Source: Anaerolineales bacterium (lineage in GTDB: Bacteria > Chloroflexota > Anaerolineae > 4572-78 > J111). From it: a DNA stretch of 64,000 bases. Positions 27,448 to 36,470 of this stretch are shown piece by piece. A program made the position numbers and the translations under genes. The notes below the pieces were generated by a model. The model was not told where the DNA came from. It made no database searches and was given only the letters and a program-made list of their open reading frames with translations. How positions within the stretch are numbered: the first letter of the stretch is position 1; each line of letters begins with the position of its first letter. The stretch spans positions 1 through 64,000 of the forward strand of contig JACKAT010000002.1 in assembly GCA_020634935.1 (NCBI GenBank), read 5' to 3'.

Positions 27448-29556
27448 ATGATTAGAAGCGCACACCCACGTCACCTGTTACCGCTTATTCTTGGAGTGCT
27501 TCTTATTGCCACCTTGGCCTGCGGTTTAACTCAGGGCCTTGGAAGTCGTCAAGAAGAGCCAACCGCCGCCGTCGAATCAGGCAGCGACACGGTTGCCCAA
27601 CAAAATAGTCCAGCCGCCGGCAGCGAGCCGTCTTCCGGAGAGAGTGATTTACCCGCTGCTCAAGAATCCACCGGCGAAGCCCCGGCTGACGATCAGCCGG
27701 TCCAATCCTCAGAATTGGCCGCAGACCAGGTTTTTGTCCTCCCCGGCAGCGAGCCGCCCGCCTTGGATCCGCACCTGAGCGGCGACTCGACTTCGGCCGA
27801 ATATGTGGTTGAAATCTACAGCGGCCTGATGGCCTACGATAACGAACTCAACTTAATCCCCGATCTGGCCGAAAGCTACGACATTTCCGACGATGGTCTC
27901 AGCTATACCTTCAAACTAAGAGACAACGCTGTTTTTCAAGACGGTAAACCCATCACCGCCGAGGATTTCAAGTGGTCATTCGAGCGCGCTTGCGATCCGG
28001 CCACCAATTCGCCTACGGCTGACACTTACCTGGGCGATATCGTTGGCTGCCGGGCTAAGTTGCAGGGTCAAGCCGATGAAGTGGAAGGGGTAGTCGTCGT
28101 TGATGATAGCACTTTGCAGTTAACCATCGATGAACCGAAAGCTTTTTTCCTGGCTAAGATGACTTACCCCACCGCTTATGTGCTCGACCAAGATAATGTT
28201 GAAAGTGGTCCGGATTGGGCTTTAAGCCCCAACGGCAGCGGTCCCTTCAAACTGGCTAAGTATGCGCCCGACGATGGCATTATCCTATTAGAACGCAACG
28301 ACAACTACTATCGCGATCCCAAACCGATTTTGGACAAGGTCGCCTATCTGATCGACGCCCCGGTTAACGGGATGGCCGCCTACGAAGGCGATACCGTCCA
28401 GGCTATGCTCTTAGTTGACCAAAATTTTGAGGATTTGACCATCGATTGGGTCGAGCAGTTGATCACCGCCATCGCCCAGTCGCTTAATCTGGCCTCCAGT
28501 CAGTCGATTTCCCTGCTAGGGGCTGCGCCGGCCAATACCGGCCAGGGCAGCCAATTGGTTTTCAATATGCCGGAAGAAGTGGGCAACCGGCTCTCTTCAG
28601 CCGATTTTGCCAGCGCTCCGGCTCTGGCGGAATACCGGATTATCAGCGCTTATGTCCCCCCTGATCAGGAGAATGTGCTCGAACAAATCTTGAAAGAGTT
28701 CGATCTGCCCGGCGCCACCTACGATGCTATCAACATTGGCACCGGCAACCTAAGCCGCGCCACCGATCCCAACAATCCCCTCAGCAAAGAGCTGATCACC
28801 ACTCCCGGTTTGGATGTATCCTATCTGGGATTTAATGTCAACAAACCGCCGTTTGATGATCCAAAAGTGCGACAGGCCTTTAACCTGGCCTTGGACAAAC
28901 AGCGCATGGTCAAAATTGTCTTTCAGGGCAACGTCCCGGCGGCCAACGGTATTGTGCCGCCCACCATGCCCGGCTATAAAAATCCCAACCTGAGCGATTT
29001 TGAATACGACCCGGAACGGGCCTTAGAGCTGATTGCCGAGTCGTCTTACGGCGACGTAACCGAACTGCCCGAAATTACTTTGAATATTAGCGGCGAGGGT
29101 GGGCGCGCCCCCCAAATCACCGAGTCGATCGTCGAATCTTATAAACAAAATCTCGGCGTTGAAGTGACTGTGGAGCAAACTCCCTGGGCCGAATTTTTGG
29201 GAGGTTTGAATCAGCCCGATATTCCTTACCAGATGTACCAACTGGGCTGGGTAGCCGACTATCCCGATCCGCAAAATTTCCTGGAAGTACTGTTTCATTC
29301 GAACAGTACCCAAAATCACGGCGGCTACAGTAACCCCGAAGTGGATGCGCTGCTTGATGAAGCCCGCCGGACTCAAGACGCCGACGAGCGGTTAGCGCTC
29401 TACCAACAGGCCGAACAAAAGATCTTAACCGACGCCGCTTGGGTGCCACTCTACTTTGGTGTTGATAATTGGCTGGTCAAACCCTATGTCCGGGGCTTTC
29501 AACCACCGCCGATCAAAATTCCAAAGTTTCAATACGTTTCAATTCTAGAGCATTAA
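27448..29556 (+). CDS. Oligopeptide ABC transporter substrate-binding lipoprotein (SBP family 5) with a large insertion
   Basis: A protein of 702 residues. Its signal peptide ends at lipobox LACG (Cys25), followed by a low-complexity Ser/Glu/Ala spacer to about residue 90. The family 5 fold begins at VFVLPGSEPPALDPHLSGD. It resumes after a gap at DPNNPLSKELITTPGLDVSY and runs to WVPLYFGVDNWLV. Between about residues 313 and 431 lies a segment not expected in this family (ends GTGNLSRA; contains GQGSQLVFNMPEEVGNRL). It heads the oppD-oppF cluster and is separated from it by a repeat-rich 172-base spacer. Confidence 0.9.
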   Translation: MIRSAHPRHLLPLILGVLLIATLACGLTQGLGSRQEEPTAAVESGSDTVAQQNSPAAGSEPSSGESDLPAAQESTGEAPADDQPVQSSELAADQVFVLPGSEPPALDPHLSGDSTSAEYVVEIYSGLMAYDNELNLIPDLAESYDISDDGLSYTFKLRDNAVFQDGKPITAEDFKWSFERACDPATNSPTADTYLGDIVGCRAKLQGQADEVEGVVVVDDSTLQLTIDEPKAFFLAKMTYPTAYVLDQDNVESGPDWALSPNGSGPFKLAKYAPDDGIILLERNDNYYRDPKPILDKVAYLIDAPVNGMAAYEGDTVQAMLLVDQNFEDLTIDWVEQLITAIAQSLNLASSQSISLLGAAPANTGQGSQLVFNMPEEVGNRLSSADFASAPALAEYRIISAYVPPDQENVLEQILKEFDLPGATYDAINIGTGNLSRATDPNNPLSKELITTPGLDVSYLGFNVNKPPFDDPKVRQAFNLALDKQRMVKIVFQGNVPAANGIVPPTMPGYKNPNLSDFEYDPERALELIAESSYGDVTELPEITLNISGEGGRAPQITESIVESYKQNLGVEVTVEQTPWAEFLGGLNQPDIPYQMYQLGWVADYPDPQNFLEVLFHSNSTQNHGGYSNPEVDALLDEARRTQDADERLALYQQAEQKILTDAAWVPLYFGVDNWLVKPYVRGFQPPPIKIPKFQYVSILEH

Positions 29557-29568
29557 ATAATGAGGAGC

Positions 29569-29690
29569 GACAAAGCTGGCTTTGTCAATTAAGGTTGGAC
29601 TAAAGTCAACTTTGACGCTCCAAACTTATATTTTTAGGGGAGAGAAGCAACAAAGCTGGCTTTGTTATGTACGTCAAAGTTGACTTTGAC
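29569..29690. repeat. Cluster of short hairpins between the binding protein and oppD
   Basis: gacaaagctggctttgtc (29569-29586) and aacaaagctggctttgtt (29649-29666) differ at the first and last base so that pairing is kept (G-C to A-T). A third hairpin gtcaaagttgactttgac sits at 29673-29690, with a degenerate relative near 29601-29616. Transcribed hairpins here could lower oppD expression relative to the binding protein. Confidence 0.65.
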
Positions 29691-29728
29691 GCTTCGAATT
29701 TATTTTTATAGGAGGAGATGGCCTTGGC

Positions 29729-30754
29729 ATGGGAGTCTTATTAGAAGTTAAAGATTTGGTGGTTCACTTTCATACGCAAGATGGCGTGGTTCACGCCGTA
29801 AATGGCGTATCCTACACCCTCAACGAGGGCGAGACCTTAGGTATTGTGGGCGAAAGCGGCAGCGGCAAAAGCGTACACGCCTTATCGATGCTCAAACTCA
29901 TCCCAATGCCACCTGGCAAAATTGAAGGCGGGCAGGTACTCTTTGAAGGGCAAGACCTGCTCAAAATGTCAGATGACGAGATCCGCCAAATTCGCGGCGG
30001 TAAAATCGCTATGGTCTTTCAAGATCCGATGACTTCCCTCAATCCGGTCTTGACCATCGGCAAGCAGATCACCGAGGCGCTCCAGCTTCATTTGGGCATG
30101 AACGACGCCCAATCTAAGAACCGGGCCGCCGAACTGTTGGATATGGTCGGCATTCCCGATGCCCGCCGCCGGCTGGGCGACTATCCCCACCAATTCTCCG
30201 GCGGGATGCGCCAGCGGGTGATGATCGCTATGGGCTTGTCCTGTAACCCGCAGCTCCTCATCGCCGACGAACCCACCACCGCCCTCGATGTGACCATTCA
30301 AGCCCAAATCATCGAACTGGTCAAAAAGTTAAAGAATGAATTGGGTATGGCCATGATCTGGATTACCCACGATCTGGGCGTGGTGGCCGGTCTGGCCGAT
30401 ACAATCCAGGTCATGTACGCCGGCCGCATTATGGAGCGCGGTCCGGTGCGTGCGGTCTTTAAAGATACGCGCAATGCCTATACCTTGGGTCTGTTGAAAT
30501 CACTGCCACGCTTGGATATTAAAAAAGGGGCGACGCGGCTGGTGCAAATCTCCGGTTCTCCCCCCGATATGCACACCGAGCCCGTGGGCGATCCCTTTGC
30601 CCCGCGCAACCCGTACGCTACCCCCCGCTGCTGGGAAGAGACGCCCCTGCTGCGGCCGGTTGAAGACGGCGATCCCGATCACTACGTGGCGGCCTGGTAC
30701 GATTTGCGCCAGGCTGTTAAAGAAAAACCTTATGAGGAGGCTATGCAAGGATGA
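29729..30754 (+). CDS. oppD: Oligopeptide ABC transporter ATP-binding protein OppD
   Basis: A protein of 341 residues that powers peptide import. Walker A GESGSGKS is at about 41-48, the Q-loop is in VFQDPMTSLNPV, and the signature is FSGGMRQR. Walker B is LLIADEPTTALD and the switch His is in ITHDLGVV. The C-terminal Oligo_HPY tail (YTLGLLKSLPRL to FAPRNPYATPRCW) contains the Cys region found in many Opp/Dpp ATPases that bind an iron-sulfur cluster. GGAGG lies 13 bases before the chosen ATG. Another ATG at 29718 opens only an 8-codon frame. It overlaps oppF by ATGA. Confidence 0.95.
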   Translation: MGVLLEVKDLVVHFHTQDGVVHAVNGVSYTLNEGETLGIVGESGSGKSVHALSMLKLIPMPPGKIEGGQVLFEGQDLLKMSDDEIRQIRGGKIAMVFQDPMTSLNPVLTIGKQITEALQLHLGMNDAQSKNRAAELLDMVGIPDARRRLGDYPHQFSGGMRQRVMIAMGLSCNPQLLIADEPTTALDVTIQAQIIELVKKLKNELGMAMIWITHDLGVVAGLADTIQVMYAGRIMERGPVRAVFKDTRNAYTLGLLKSLPRLDIKKGATRLVQISGSPPDMHTEPVGDPFAPRNPYATPRCWEETPLLRPVEDGDPDHYVAAWYDLRQAVKEKPYEEAMQG

Positions 30755-31701
30755 GCGCAAACGGTGCAACTTCTGCCTCAAATGGGAAAAAGGGCCAGCC
30801 CTTAGTTCAGGTACGTAGCTTAGTCAAACATTTCCCCATCACCAAAGGCATATTTTTTCAAAAGCAGGTCGGCGCGGTTAAAGCCGTTGATGATATCTCA
30901 TTCGATATCTATCCAGGTGAAACTCTAGGGCTGGTTGGCGAGTCGGGCAGTGGTAAAAGCACCACCGGCCGGACCGTGTTGCAGCTTCACCGGGCCACCT
31001 CCGGTTCGGTAGTAGTCGACGGCCAGGAACTGACCTTGATGCAGGGGGAAGGGTTGCGCAAAATGCGCCGGCGGATGCAGATGATCTTCCAAGATCCCTA
31101 CGCTTCGCTCAATCCCCGCATGACGGTCGGCAGCATTGTGAGCGAGCCGCTAGAAGTCCACGGACTGTTGAGCGGCAAAGCCCGCCGCGAGCGGGTACGG
31201 GAACTGCTGGATATTGTCGGCCTCAACCCCTATTATGTGAATCGTTACCCGCACGAATTTTCGGGCGGCCAGCGCCAGCGAATTGGTATTGCCCGCGCCC
31301 TGGCGGTGCAGCCGGAATTTATTGTCGCCGATGAACCAATCTCCGCGCTGGATGTGTCGATTCAAGCTCAGGTCGTTAACCTCCTGCAAGATTTGCAGAC
31401 GGAATTTAACCTGACCTACCTGTTTATTGCCCACGACCTGAGTATGATTCGCTACATCTGCGACCGGGTGGCGGTGATGTATCGCGGTAAAATTGTCGAG
31501 TTGGCCGAGACCAACGAACTGTACGAGCATCCGCTGCACCCCTACACCAAGGTACTGCTCTCCGCCGTACCCATTCCCGACCCAGATATTGAAAAAACGC
31601 GTAAACGGTTAATTATGGACCCCAACTTTGACTATACCGAACGGGACTCAACGATGACCGAAGCGAGTCCCGGTCACTTTGTCGCTGCTAGCCGCGTGTA
31701 A
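30751..31701 (+). CDS. oppF: Oligopeptide ABC transporter ATP-binding protein OppF
   Basis: A protein of 316 residues and partner of OppD in the transporter's nucleotide-binding heterodimer. Motifs are GESGSGKSTTGR, IFQDPYASLNPR, FSGGQRQRIGIARA, FIVADEPISALD and IAHDLSMI. Lengths and motifs are canonical. The ATG overlaps the oppD stop (ATGA), so translation is coupled. The second binding lipoprotein follows 65 bases later. Confidence 0.95.
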   Translation: MSANGATSASNGKKGQPLVQVRSLVKHFPITKGIFFQKQVGAVKAVDDISFDIYPGETLGLVGESGSGKSTTGRTVLQLHRATSGSVVVDGQELTLMQGEGLRKMRRRMQMIFQDPYASLNPRMTVGSIVSEPLEVHGLLSGKARRERVRELLDIVGLNPYYVNRYPHEFSGGQRQRIGIARALAVQPEFIVADEPISALDVSIQAQVVNLLQDLQTEFNLTYLFIAHDLSMIRYICDRVAVMYRGKIVELAETNELYEHPLHPYTKVLLSAVPIPDPDIEKTRKRLIMDPNFDYTERDSTMTEASPGHFVAASRV

Positions 31702-31766
31702 CGGATAATCATATATAGGTAGTCGTAATTAATTCTATCGATAACCCTAAGGAGGAGTTTCTACGT

Positions 31767-33599
31767 ATGTCCAAAAAAATAATGTTACTATTTACTATAT
31801 TAGCTTTAGCGGCTGTCCTATCTGCTTGCGGCGGTGCGGCGCAACCGGCTCCCGCTGAAAAAAGCCAAGATGCGCCGGCTGCCAATGCCCCGGCCCAAGA
31901 AGAAGCCGCCGCCGAGGCCGCCGCTTCTGACTCATCCGGCTCCGGTGAAGTCGGCGATCCGTTTGATCGCGTTACCCTGCGCGCCACTATCGGCAGCGAT
32001 CCGCCCACGCTCGACCCTGCCCTGGTGACCGATACCACCTCTAACTTCTTTGTCCGCCAGATGTTTGTCGGGTTGACCAAATTTGATCAAAAGGCAGAGG
32101 TGGAGCCGAGTTTAGCCACTGAATGGGATGTCTCCGAAGATGGTCTGCAATGGACCTTTAAACTGCGCGACGACATCAACTGGGTTCGCCGCAGCGCTGA
32201 CGGTAAGTATGAAGCCATTCGCCCGGTGGTGGCCGGCGACGTGGTTTACGCGGTCAAACGCGCCGTCGATCCCAATACCGCCTCAGATTATGCTTATGTC
32301 CTTTATTACATCAAAGGGGCCGAAGAAGCCAATACCGCCGACCCGGAAACTGCCAATATGGAAGAACTACTGGCCAATGTTGGCGTTGAAGCCCCGGACG
32401 ATACCACCGTGGTCTTTACCTTGAACGCCCCGGCGGCCTACTTCCCCTCCATTGCCGCCCTGTCAACTACCTATCCCGTACCCCAAGAGGCGGTTGAAGA
32501 GTTTGGCGAGAAGTGGATTGAACCCGGTAACATTATCACCAATGGGCCATACGCCTTATTGGAACGGAACTATGGCGCGTCCCTCTATCTGGAAAAGAAC
32601 CCCCTCTGGATTGATGCCGATAACGTGCAAATTGAAGTCTACGGCGGCCCGGTCATTGCCGAAGCCTCCACCGAAATGGCCTTGTACGAGAGCAATGAAA
32701 TCGATGTGATGGGGTCTGATCCGGGCTGGGGGCCGCCGCTGCCCGACATGGACCGCATCAAAGCCGATCCGGAGTTGAGCCAGGAACTGTACATTGCCCC
32801 CAAAACCTGCACCTATTACTATGGCTTTGTGATGACCAAGCCGCCCTTTGACAACCCTGACGTTCGCAAGGCCTTCTCCCTGGTCATTGATCGCCAAAGC
32901 TTGATCGACAATGTCCTGAAAGGCGAACAAATACCCGCCCATTCCTTTGTGCCGCCTGGGGTTTTTGGCAATGTGGCCGATAATATGGAAATTGGCGCTG
33001 AATTACTGGCCGATTATGGCGATCGCATCTCCGAAGCGCAAAGCCTGCTGGCCGATGCCGGTTTCCCTGAAGGCGAGGGACTTGATGTTGTCTTGGGCCA
33101 TAATACCTCGGAAAGTCACGCCCAAATTGCCCAGGCTATTCAAGCTATGTGGCAGGAAGCTTTCCCCAAAGCCCAAATTACCATCGAAAACCAGGAATGG
33201 GCCGTTTATCTGGATACCATGGACCCGACAGCGCCGGATGAAAACAAACCGGACATCTACCGCTCTGCCTGGTGTACCGACTACCCGGATGCCAACAACT
33301 GGCATAACGAGGTCTTTAACTCCAAGAGCGCTCAGAACTATTCCAAATTCTTTAATGATGACTACGATGCGCTGTCGCTGGAAGCCGCTTTTGAAACCGA
33401 TCCGGCCAAACGCCAGAAGATATATGCTGAAGAGGAAAAAATGCTCGTCGATGAGTATGTCGCTATCGCGCCAATCTACTACTACTCCTCCATCCGCATG
33501 TTCAAGCCGTGGGTCACGCCGGTTCTTAGCCCCATTTCTGGCGATCCGATTTCCGAGTGGCGCATCGATGTTGACGCCCAGCGAGCGGCTTTAAAGTAG
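31767..33599 (+). CDS. Oligopeptide ABC transporter substrate-binding lipoprotein (SBP family 5), second copy
   Basis: A protein of 610 residues. The lipobox is LSACGG (Cys21). An Ala/Glu/Pro-rich spacer (to about residue 68) leads into a family 5 fold with RATIGSDPPTLDPALVTD, LATEWDVSEDGLQWTFKLRD and a normal C-terminal lobe ending near WRIDVDAQRAALK. A strong Shine-Dalgarno (AAGGAGGAG) suggests high expression, usual for binding proteins. A Rho-independent terminator follows, so the permease genes beyond it depend on readthrough or another promoter. It lacks the insertion found in the first binding protein, so the two may bring different ligands to one permease. Confidence 0.93.
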   Translation: MSKKIMLLFTILALAAVLSACGGAAQPAPAEKSQDAPAANAPAQEEAAAEAAASDSSGSGEVGDPFDRVTLRATIGSDPPTLDPALVTDTTSNFFVRQMFVGLTKFDQKAEVEPSLATEWDVSEDGLQWTFKLRDDINWVRRSADGKYEAIRPVVAGDVVYAVKRAVDPNTASDYAYVLYYIKGAEEANTADPETANMEELLANVGVEAPDDTTVVFTLNAPAAYFPSIAALSTTYPVPQEAVEEFGEKWIEPGNIITNGPYALLERNYGASLYLEKNPLWIDADNVQIEVYGGPVIAEASTEMALYESNEIDVMGSDPGWGPPLPDMDRIKADPELSQELYIAPKTCTYYYGFVMTKPPFDNPDVRKAFSLVIDRQSLIDNVLKGEQIPAHSFVPPGVFGNVADNMEIGAELLADYGDRISEAQSLLADAGFPEGEGLDVVLGHNTSESHAQIAQAIQAMWQEAFPKAQITIENQEWAVYLDTMDPTAPDENKPDIYRSAWCTDYPDANNWHNEVFNSKSAQNYSKFFNDDYDALSLEAAFETDPAKRQKIYAEEEKMLVDEYVAIAPIYYYSSIRMFKPWVTPVLSPISGDPISEWRIDVDAQRAALK

Positions 33600-33648
33600 T
33601 CGGCCCTGTGTCCTCGCTGCCGTGGCAGTGAGACCTTCACGTAATCAG

Positions 33649-33684
33649 AAGCGACGCAGCCGCACCAGGGCTGCGTCGCTTTTA
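33649..33684 (+). terminator. Rho-independent terminator after the second binding protein
   Basis: A 13-bp stem (aagcgacgcagcc / ggctgcgtcgctt) with a 7-base loop and TTTT. Partial termination here would keep binding protein levels above permease levels. Confidence 0.88.
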
Positions 33685-33726
33685 TCATCACATTGCCGGC
33701 TTGCTAAGGATTGGAAAATAAATGTC

Positions 33727-33826
33727 GGCATGTCATTTCGAGCGATGAGCGAGAAATCCCTACGGAGTCGCGTTGCTAACAGCCGTTTCAGGGATTTCTT
33801 CGTCTTCGGCTACGAAATGACATGCC
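33727..33826. repeat. 100-bp element with 14-bp terminal inverted repeats
   Basis: Ends ggcatgtcatttcg (33727-33740) and cgaaatgacatgcc (33813-33826) pair perfectly. Subterminal agcgagaaatccct and agggatttcttcg also pair in part. GTCATTTCGAGCG-type elements recur in many uncultivated bacteria, which is general knowledge. The ORFs through this region are shadows. Confidence 0.7.
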
Positions 33827-33873
33827 TGCAGATGCGGAAGTTATTTGATGCTGTTCCTAACCGACCCGAAGCC

Positions 33874-33936
33874 AGGAGTAAGAAGAAGGAAGTTCGAGTC
33901 CTTTCCCTACTTCCTATTTCCTACTCCCTACTCCCC
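33874..33936. repeat. Low-complexity palindrome, GAGTAAG/CTACTCC type
   Basis: A purine-rich left arm (aggagtaagaagaaggaag) and a pyrimidine-rich right arm (cctacttcctatttcctact and onward) that can pair imperfectly. The same type occurs at 35074, 37021, 42780 and 50353. Confidence 0.6.
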
Positions 33937-33992
33937 GATTAAACAGGTGGCCGGCAACTCAAACAGAAAACAATCATTTCAGGTTAAAGCCC

Positions 33993-35063
33993 ATGTTCGT
34001 TTATATTATTCGTCGTTTGCTCTCATCAATTCCGGTTATTCTATTGTTGACCTTTGTCATTTTCGCCCTTATGCGGGCCATTCCCGGCGGGCCGTTCGAC
34101 TTTGTTGGCGATAAAAGCCTGCCCAAGGCGGTTACAGCCAACCTGGAGCGCCGCCACCATTTGGATTGGCCGTTAGGCTGGCAGTTCTCGTCCTACCTGC
34201 TAGGCGATGACATCACCGCAGGGATTTGCACCGGCCTGGCCTTTTTGCCCGGTTGCGACGCCGTCCAGGCTTCGGCCGGCGCTGGCGTCTCCCGCGGCCT
34301 GATTCGCGGCGATTTGGGCATGGCCATGAAGCAGCGCGGTCGCACGGTCAACGACCTGGTGGCCGAGTCCTTCCCCATTTCCTTTCAGTTGGGGTTGCTG
34401 GCGCTGGCGTTGGCGGTGATCATCGGTATTCCGGCCGGTATTTTATCGGCCCTGCGCCAAAACTCCTGGCTCGATTACTCCAGTAGTTTCATCGCGGTGT
34501 TAGGGCTATCGATTCCCAACCTGGTGTTAGGTCCACTATTGATTTGGTTCTTTCCGCTCACGCTGGGCTGGTTTCAAGTCGCCACCTGGGGCGCGAAACC
34601 GCCCTTTATCCTGGGCGTGCTGCCGACCAACTTTTTTACCTGGGAATTTTGGTCGCACGCCATCCTGCCGGCATTTACTCTGGGCACCGGCTTTTCCGCC
34701 TCTATCGCCCGGCTGACGCGGGCCAGCCTGCTGCAAGTCATCCGCGAAGATTACATTCGCACCGCCCGCGCCAAAGGGCTGCGAGAACAATCGGTGATGC
34801 TTATTCATGCGCTCAAAAACAGCCTGATTCCGGTCATTACCGTTTTAGGCCCGTTGCTGGTTATTCTGGTCACCGGTACCTTTGTGGTTGAGCAGATTTT
34901 TGGCATTCCCGGCATGGGTAAATATTTCGTGACCAGCATCGGCAACCGCGATTACACCGTCATTACTAGCGTCAGCTTGATCTTTGCCGTGTTATTGGTT
35001 CTGGCCAATCTGGTAGTTGATATTGTCTACGCCTGGCTAGACCCGCGCATCCAATATAGTTGA
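33993..35063 (+). CDS. oppB: Oligopeptide ABC transporter permease OppB
   Basis: A protein of 356 residues with six predicted transmembrane segments and the permease EAA-like loop (REDYIRTARAKGLREQSVML). The N-terminus FVYIIRRLLSSIPVILLLTF is typical of OppB/DppB. Compared with the usual length of about 305-325 residues there is an extra segment of about 35 residues (about 70-105, contains GICTGLAFLPGCDAVQAS) in the first extracytoplasmic loop, with two cysteines that might bond. It is separated from the second binding protein by a terminator and two repeats. Confidence 0.93.
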   Translation: MFVYIIRRLLSSIPVILLLTFVIFALMRAIPGGPFDFVGDKSLPKAVTANLERRHHLDWPLGWQFSSYLLGDDITAGICTGLAFLPGCDAVQASAGAGVSRGLIRGDLGMAMKQRGRTVNDLVAESFPISFQLGLLALALAVIIGIPAGILSALRQNSWLDYSSSFIAVLGLSIPNLVLGPLLIWFFPLTLGWFQVATWGAKPPFILGVLPTNFFTWEFWSHAILPAFTLGTGFSASIARLTRASLLQVIREDYIRTARAKGLREQSVMLIHALKNSLIPVITVLGPLLVILVTGTFVVEQIFGIPGMGKYFVTSIGNRDYTVITSVSLIFAVLLVLANLVVDIVYAWLDPRIQYS

Positions 35064-35073
35064 AGTTATCAAT

Positions 35074-35145
35074 AGGAGTAAGGAGTAAGGTGTAGAGAGT
35101 AAGGAACTATCCCTTACTCCTTACTCCCTACTTCCTACTTCCTTC
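35074..35145. repeat. Low-complexity palindrome between oppB and oppC
   Basis: aggagtaaggagtaaggtgt on the left is mirrored by cccttactccttactcccta on the right. It sits in the 96-base gap and ends next to the oppC Shine-Dalgarno (GGAGGAG), so pairing could affect oppC translation. Confidence 0.65.
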
Positions 35146-35159
35146 TGGAGGAGAAAACT

Positions 35160-36197
35160 ATGGCCGCTGCCACTGACAAAGCCGCCCAACCTGTCGCCGC
35201 CACCGTGGACCGACGCGAACGCAGCCCCCTGGGTGATGCGTTTCGCCAACTGCTCAAAAATAAAGTCGCTGTTGCCAGCGGTCTATTTATTATCATCCTC
35301 ATTTTACTAGCCGTCTTCGCCGATTATTTCAATGCCTACGCCCTGCAAGGGTACAGCGATGCATTGGGGCCCAACCAGCCACCCTATGCCAAGCAAGTGC
35401 TGCAAGACAACAACGCCCGGCCCGGCGTGCTGTCGCAAAATCCCAGCCTGGAGGGCTTTGTCTACTGGCTGGGCGCCGACAACCTGGGCCGCGACCTGTG
35501 GACCCGGACGCTGTATGGCACCCGGGTTTCGATCGCGGTGGCTTTGGTGGCTGGCACCGTTAGTCTGGTCGTGGGCGTCGTCTACGGCATTGCCGCCGGC
35601 TATTGGGGCGGGCGGGTCGATGATATTATGATGCGCATTGTCGATTTTCTGTACGGGCTGCCGCTGCTGATTGTGGTCATTCTGGTCCAGGTTTACTTCA
35701 AATCCCTGGACCGCACCAGCGAGAATGCGAGTCTGGTCTCCTATCTGGTCGATATCGATCAGGCTATGGGGGGGATGTTCTTCATTTTTGTCATTTTAGG
35801 GGCTTTGAGCTGGCTGAGTATGGCTCGCATCGCCCGCGGCCAGACCCTGTCGATCAAAGAGAAAGAGTTTGTCGAAGCGGCTAAATCGATTGGGGCGCGT
35901 CCGCAGCGGATCATCTTTAAGCAGATTCTGCCCAATATCTTAGGCCCCTGTCTGGTCCAGGAAACGCTGGAAATTCCCGGCTACATCCTGACCGAAGCCT
36001 TTCTCAGCTTCATTGGCCTGGGCGTCAACGCCCCCACGCCCAGTTGGGGCATTATGATCAACGAAGCTTTTCAAGGCCTGCGCTCTCACCCCTACGCTCT
36101 CGTTCCCCCGGCCGTGGCCCTAACCCTAACCGTCTTGGCCTTCAACTTCCTCGGCGACGGCCTCCGCGATGCTTTTGATCCCCGCTTGCGGGAGTAG
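35160..36197 (+). CDS. oppC: Oligopeptide ABC transporter permease OppC
   Basis: A protein of 345 residues. The N-terminal helix LFIIILILLAVFADYFNAY is followed by the GADNLGRDLWTRTLYGTRVS signature and the EAA loop IKEKEFVEAAKSIGARP. The C-terminal signature is GLGVNAPTPSWG, then FNFLGDGLRDAFDPRL. It is slightly longer than the usual 290-310 residues because of loops after the first helix and near residues 180-200. It has a strong Shine-Dalgarno. It is the last gene of the Opp cluster and is followed by a 27-bp perfect hairpin. Confidence 0.94.
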   Translation: MAAATDKAAQPVAATVDRRERSPLGDAFRQLLKNKVAVASGLFIIILILLAVFADYFNAYALQGYSDALGPNQPPYAKQVLQDNNARPGVLSQNPSLEGFVYWLGADNLGRDLWTRTLYGTRVSIAVALVAGTVSLVVGVVYGIAAGYWGGRVDDIMMRIVDFLYGLPLLIVVILVQVYFKSLDRTSENASLVSYLVDIDQAMGGMFFIFVILGALSWLSMARIARGQTLSIKEKEFVEAAKSIGARPQRIIFKQILPNILGPCLVQETLEIPGYILTEAFLSFIGLGVNAPTPSWGIMINEAFQGLRSHPYALVPPAVALTLTVLAFNFLGDGLRDAFDPRLRE

Positions 36198-36242
36198 GCT
36201 TTAAGCCGACAACCGTCTGTTTTTGGGGACGGAAAATAGTTC

Positions 36243-36304
36243 ACCATGAAGGACACGAAGGGCATGAAGTTTTTATTCTTCATGCCCTTCGTGTCCTTCA
36301 TGGT
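36243..36304. terminator. 27-bp perfect hairpin after oppC
   Basis: Arms 36243-36269 and 36278-36304 are exact reverse complements around an 8-base T-rich loop. The arm repeats a gaagg-type heptamer. It lacks a following T-run, so it may be a dispersed element that doubles as an mRNA 3' end. Confidence 0.7.
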
Positions 36305-36393
36305 CAATTTCAATCTCATGAAGTTATTGATCACAACGCCCTGGCTTGACTCGCTAGTACAGTTAAATAGGAAAAATATGAATAAATAGCCAG

Positions 36394-36422
36394 TTAAAAT
36401 ATCAAGGCATAGACGTTATACT
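36394..36422 (+). promoter_or_regulatory. Candidate promoter of the Cys-rich small protein
   Basis: TTAAAA (36394-36399), a 17-base spacer, TATACT (36417-36422). It is about 48 bases before the ATG. Confidence 0.35.
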
Positions 36423-36470
36423 ATAGTTAAGTCGTCCAAATTGGTTAGCCGAGAATATGAGGAGAGCATC

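Noticed and set aside
32947..33594. 215-codon plus-strand frame inside the second binding protein
   Set aside because: It is another frame of the same strand. The binding protein frame has the lipobox, Shine-Dalgarno and family motifs.
33622..33942. 106-codon frame after the second binding protein
   Set aside because: It reads through the terminator, the 100-bp palindromic element and the low-complexity palindrome.
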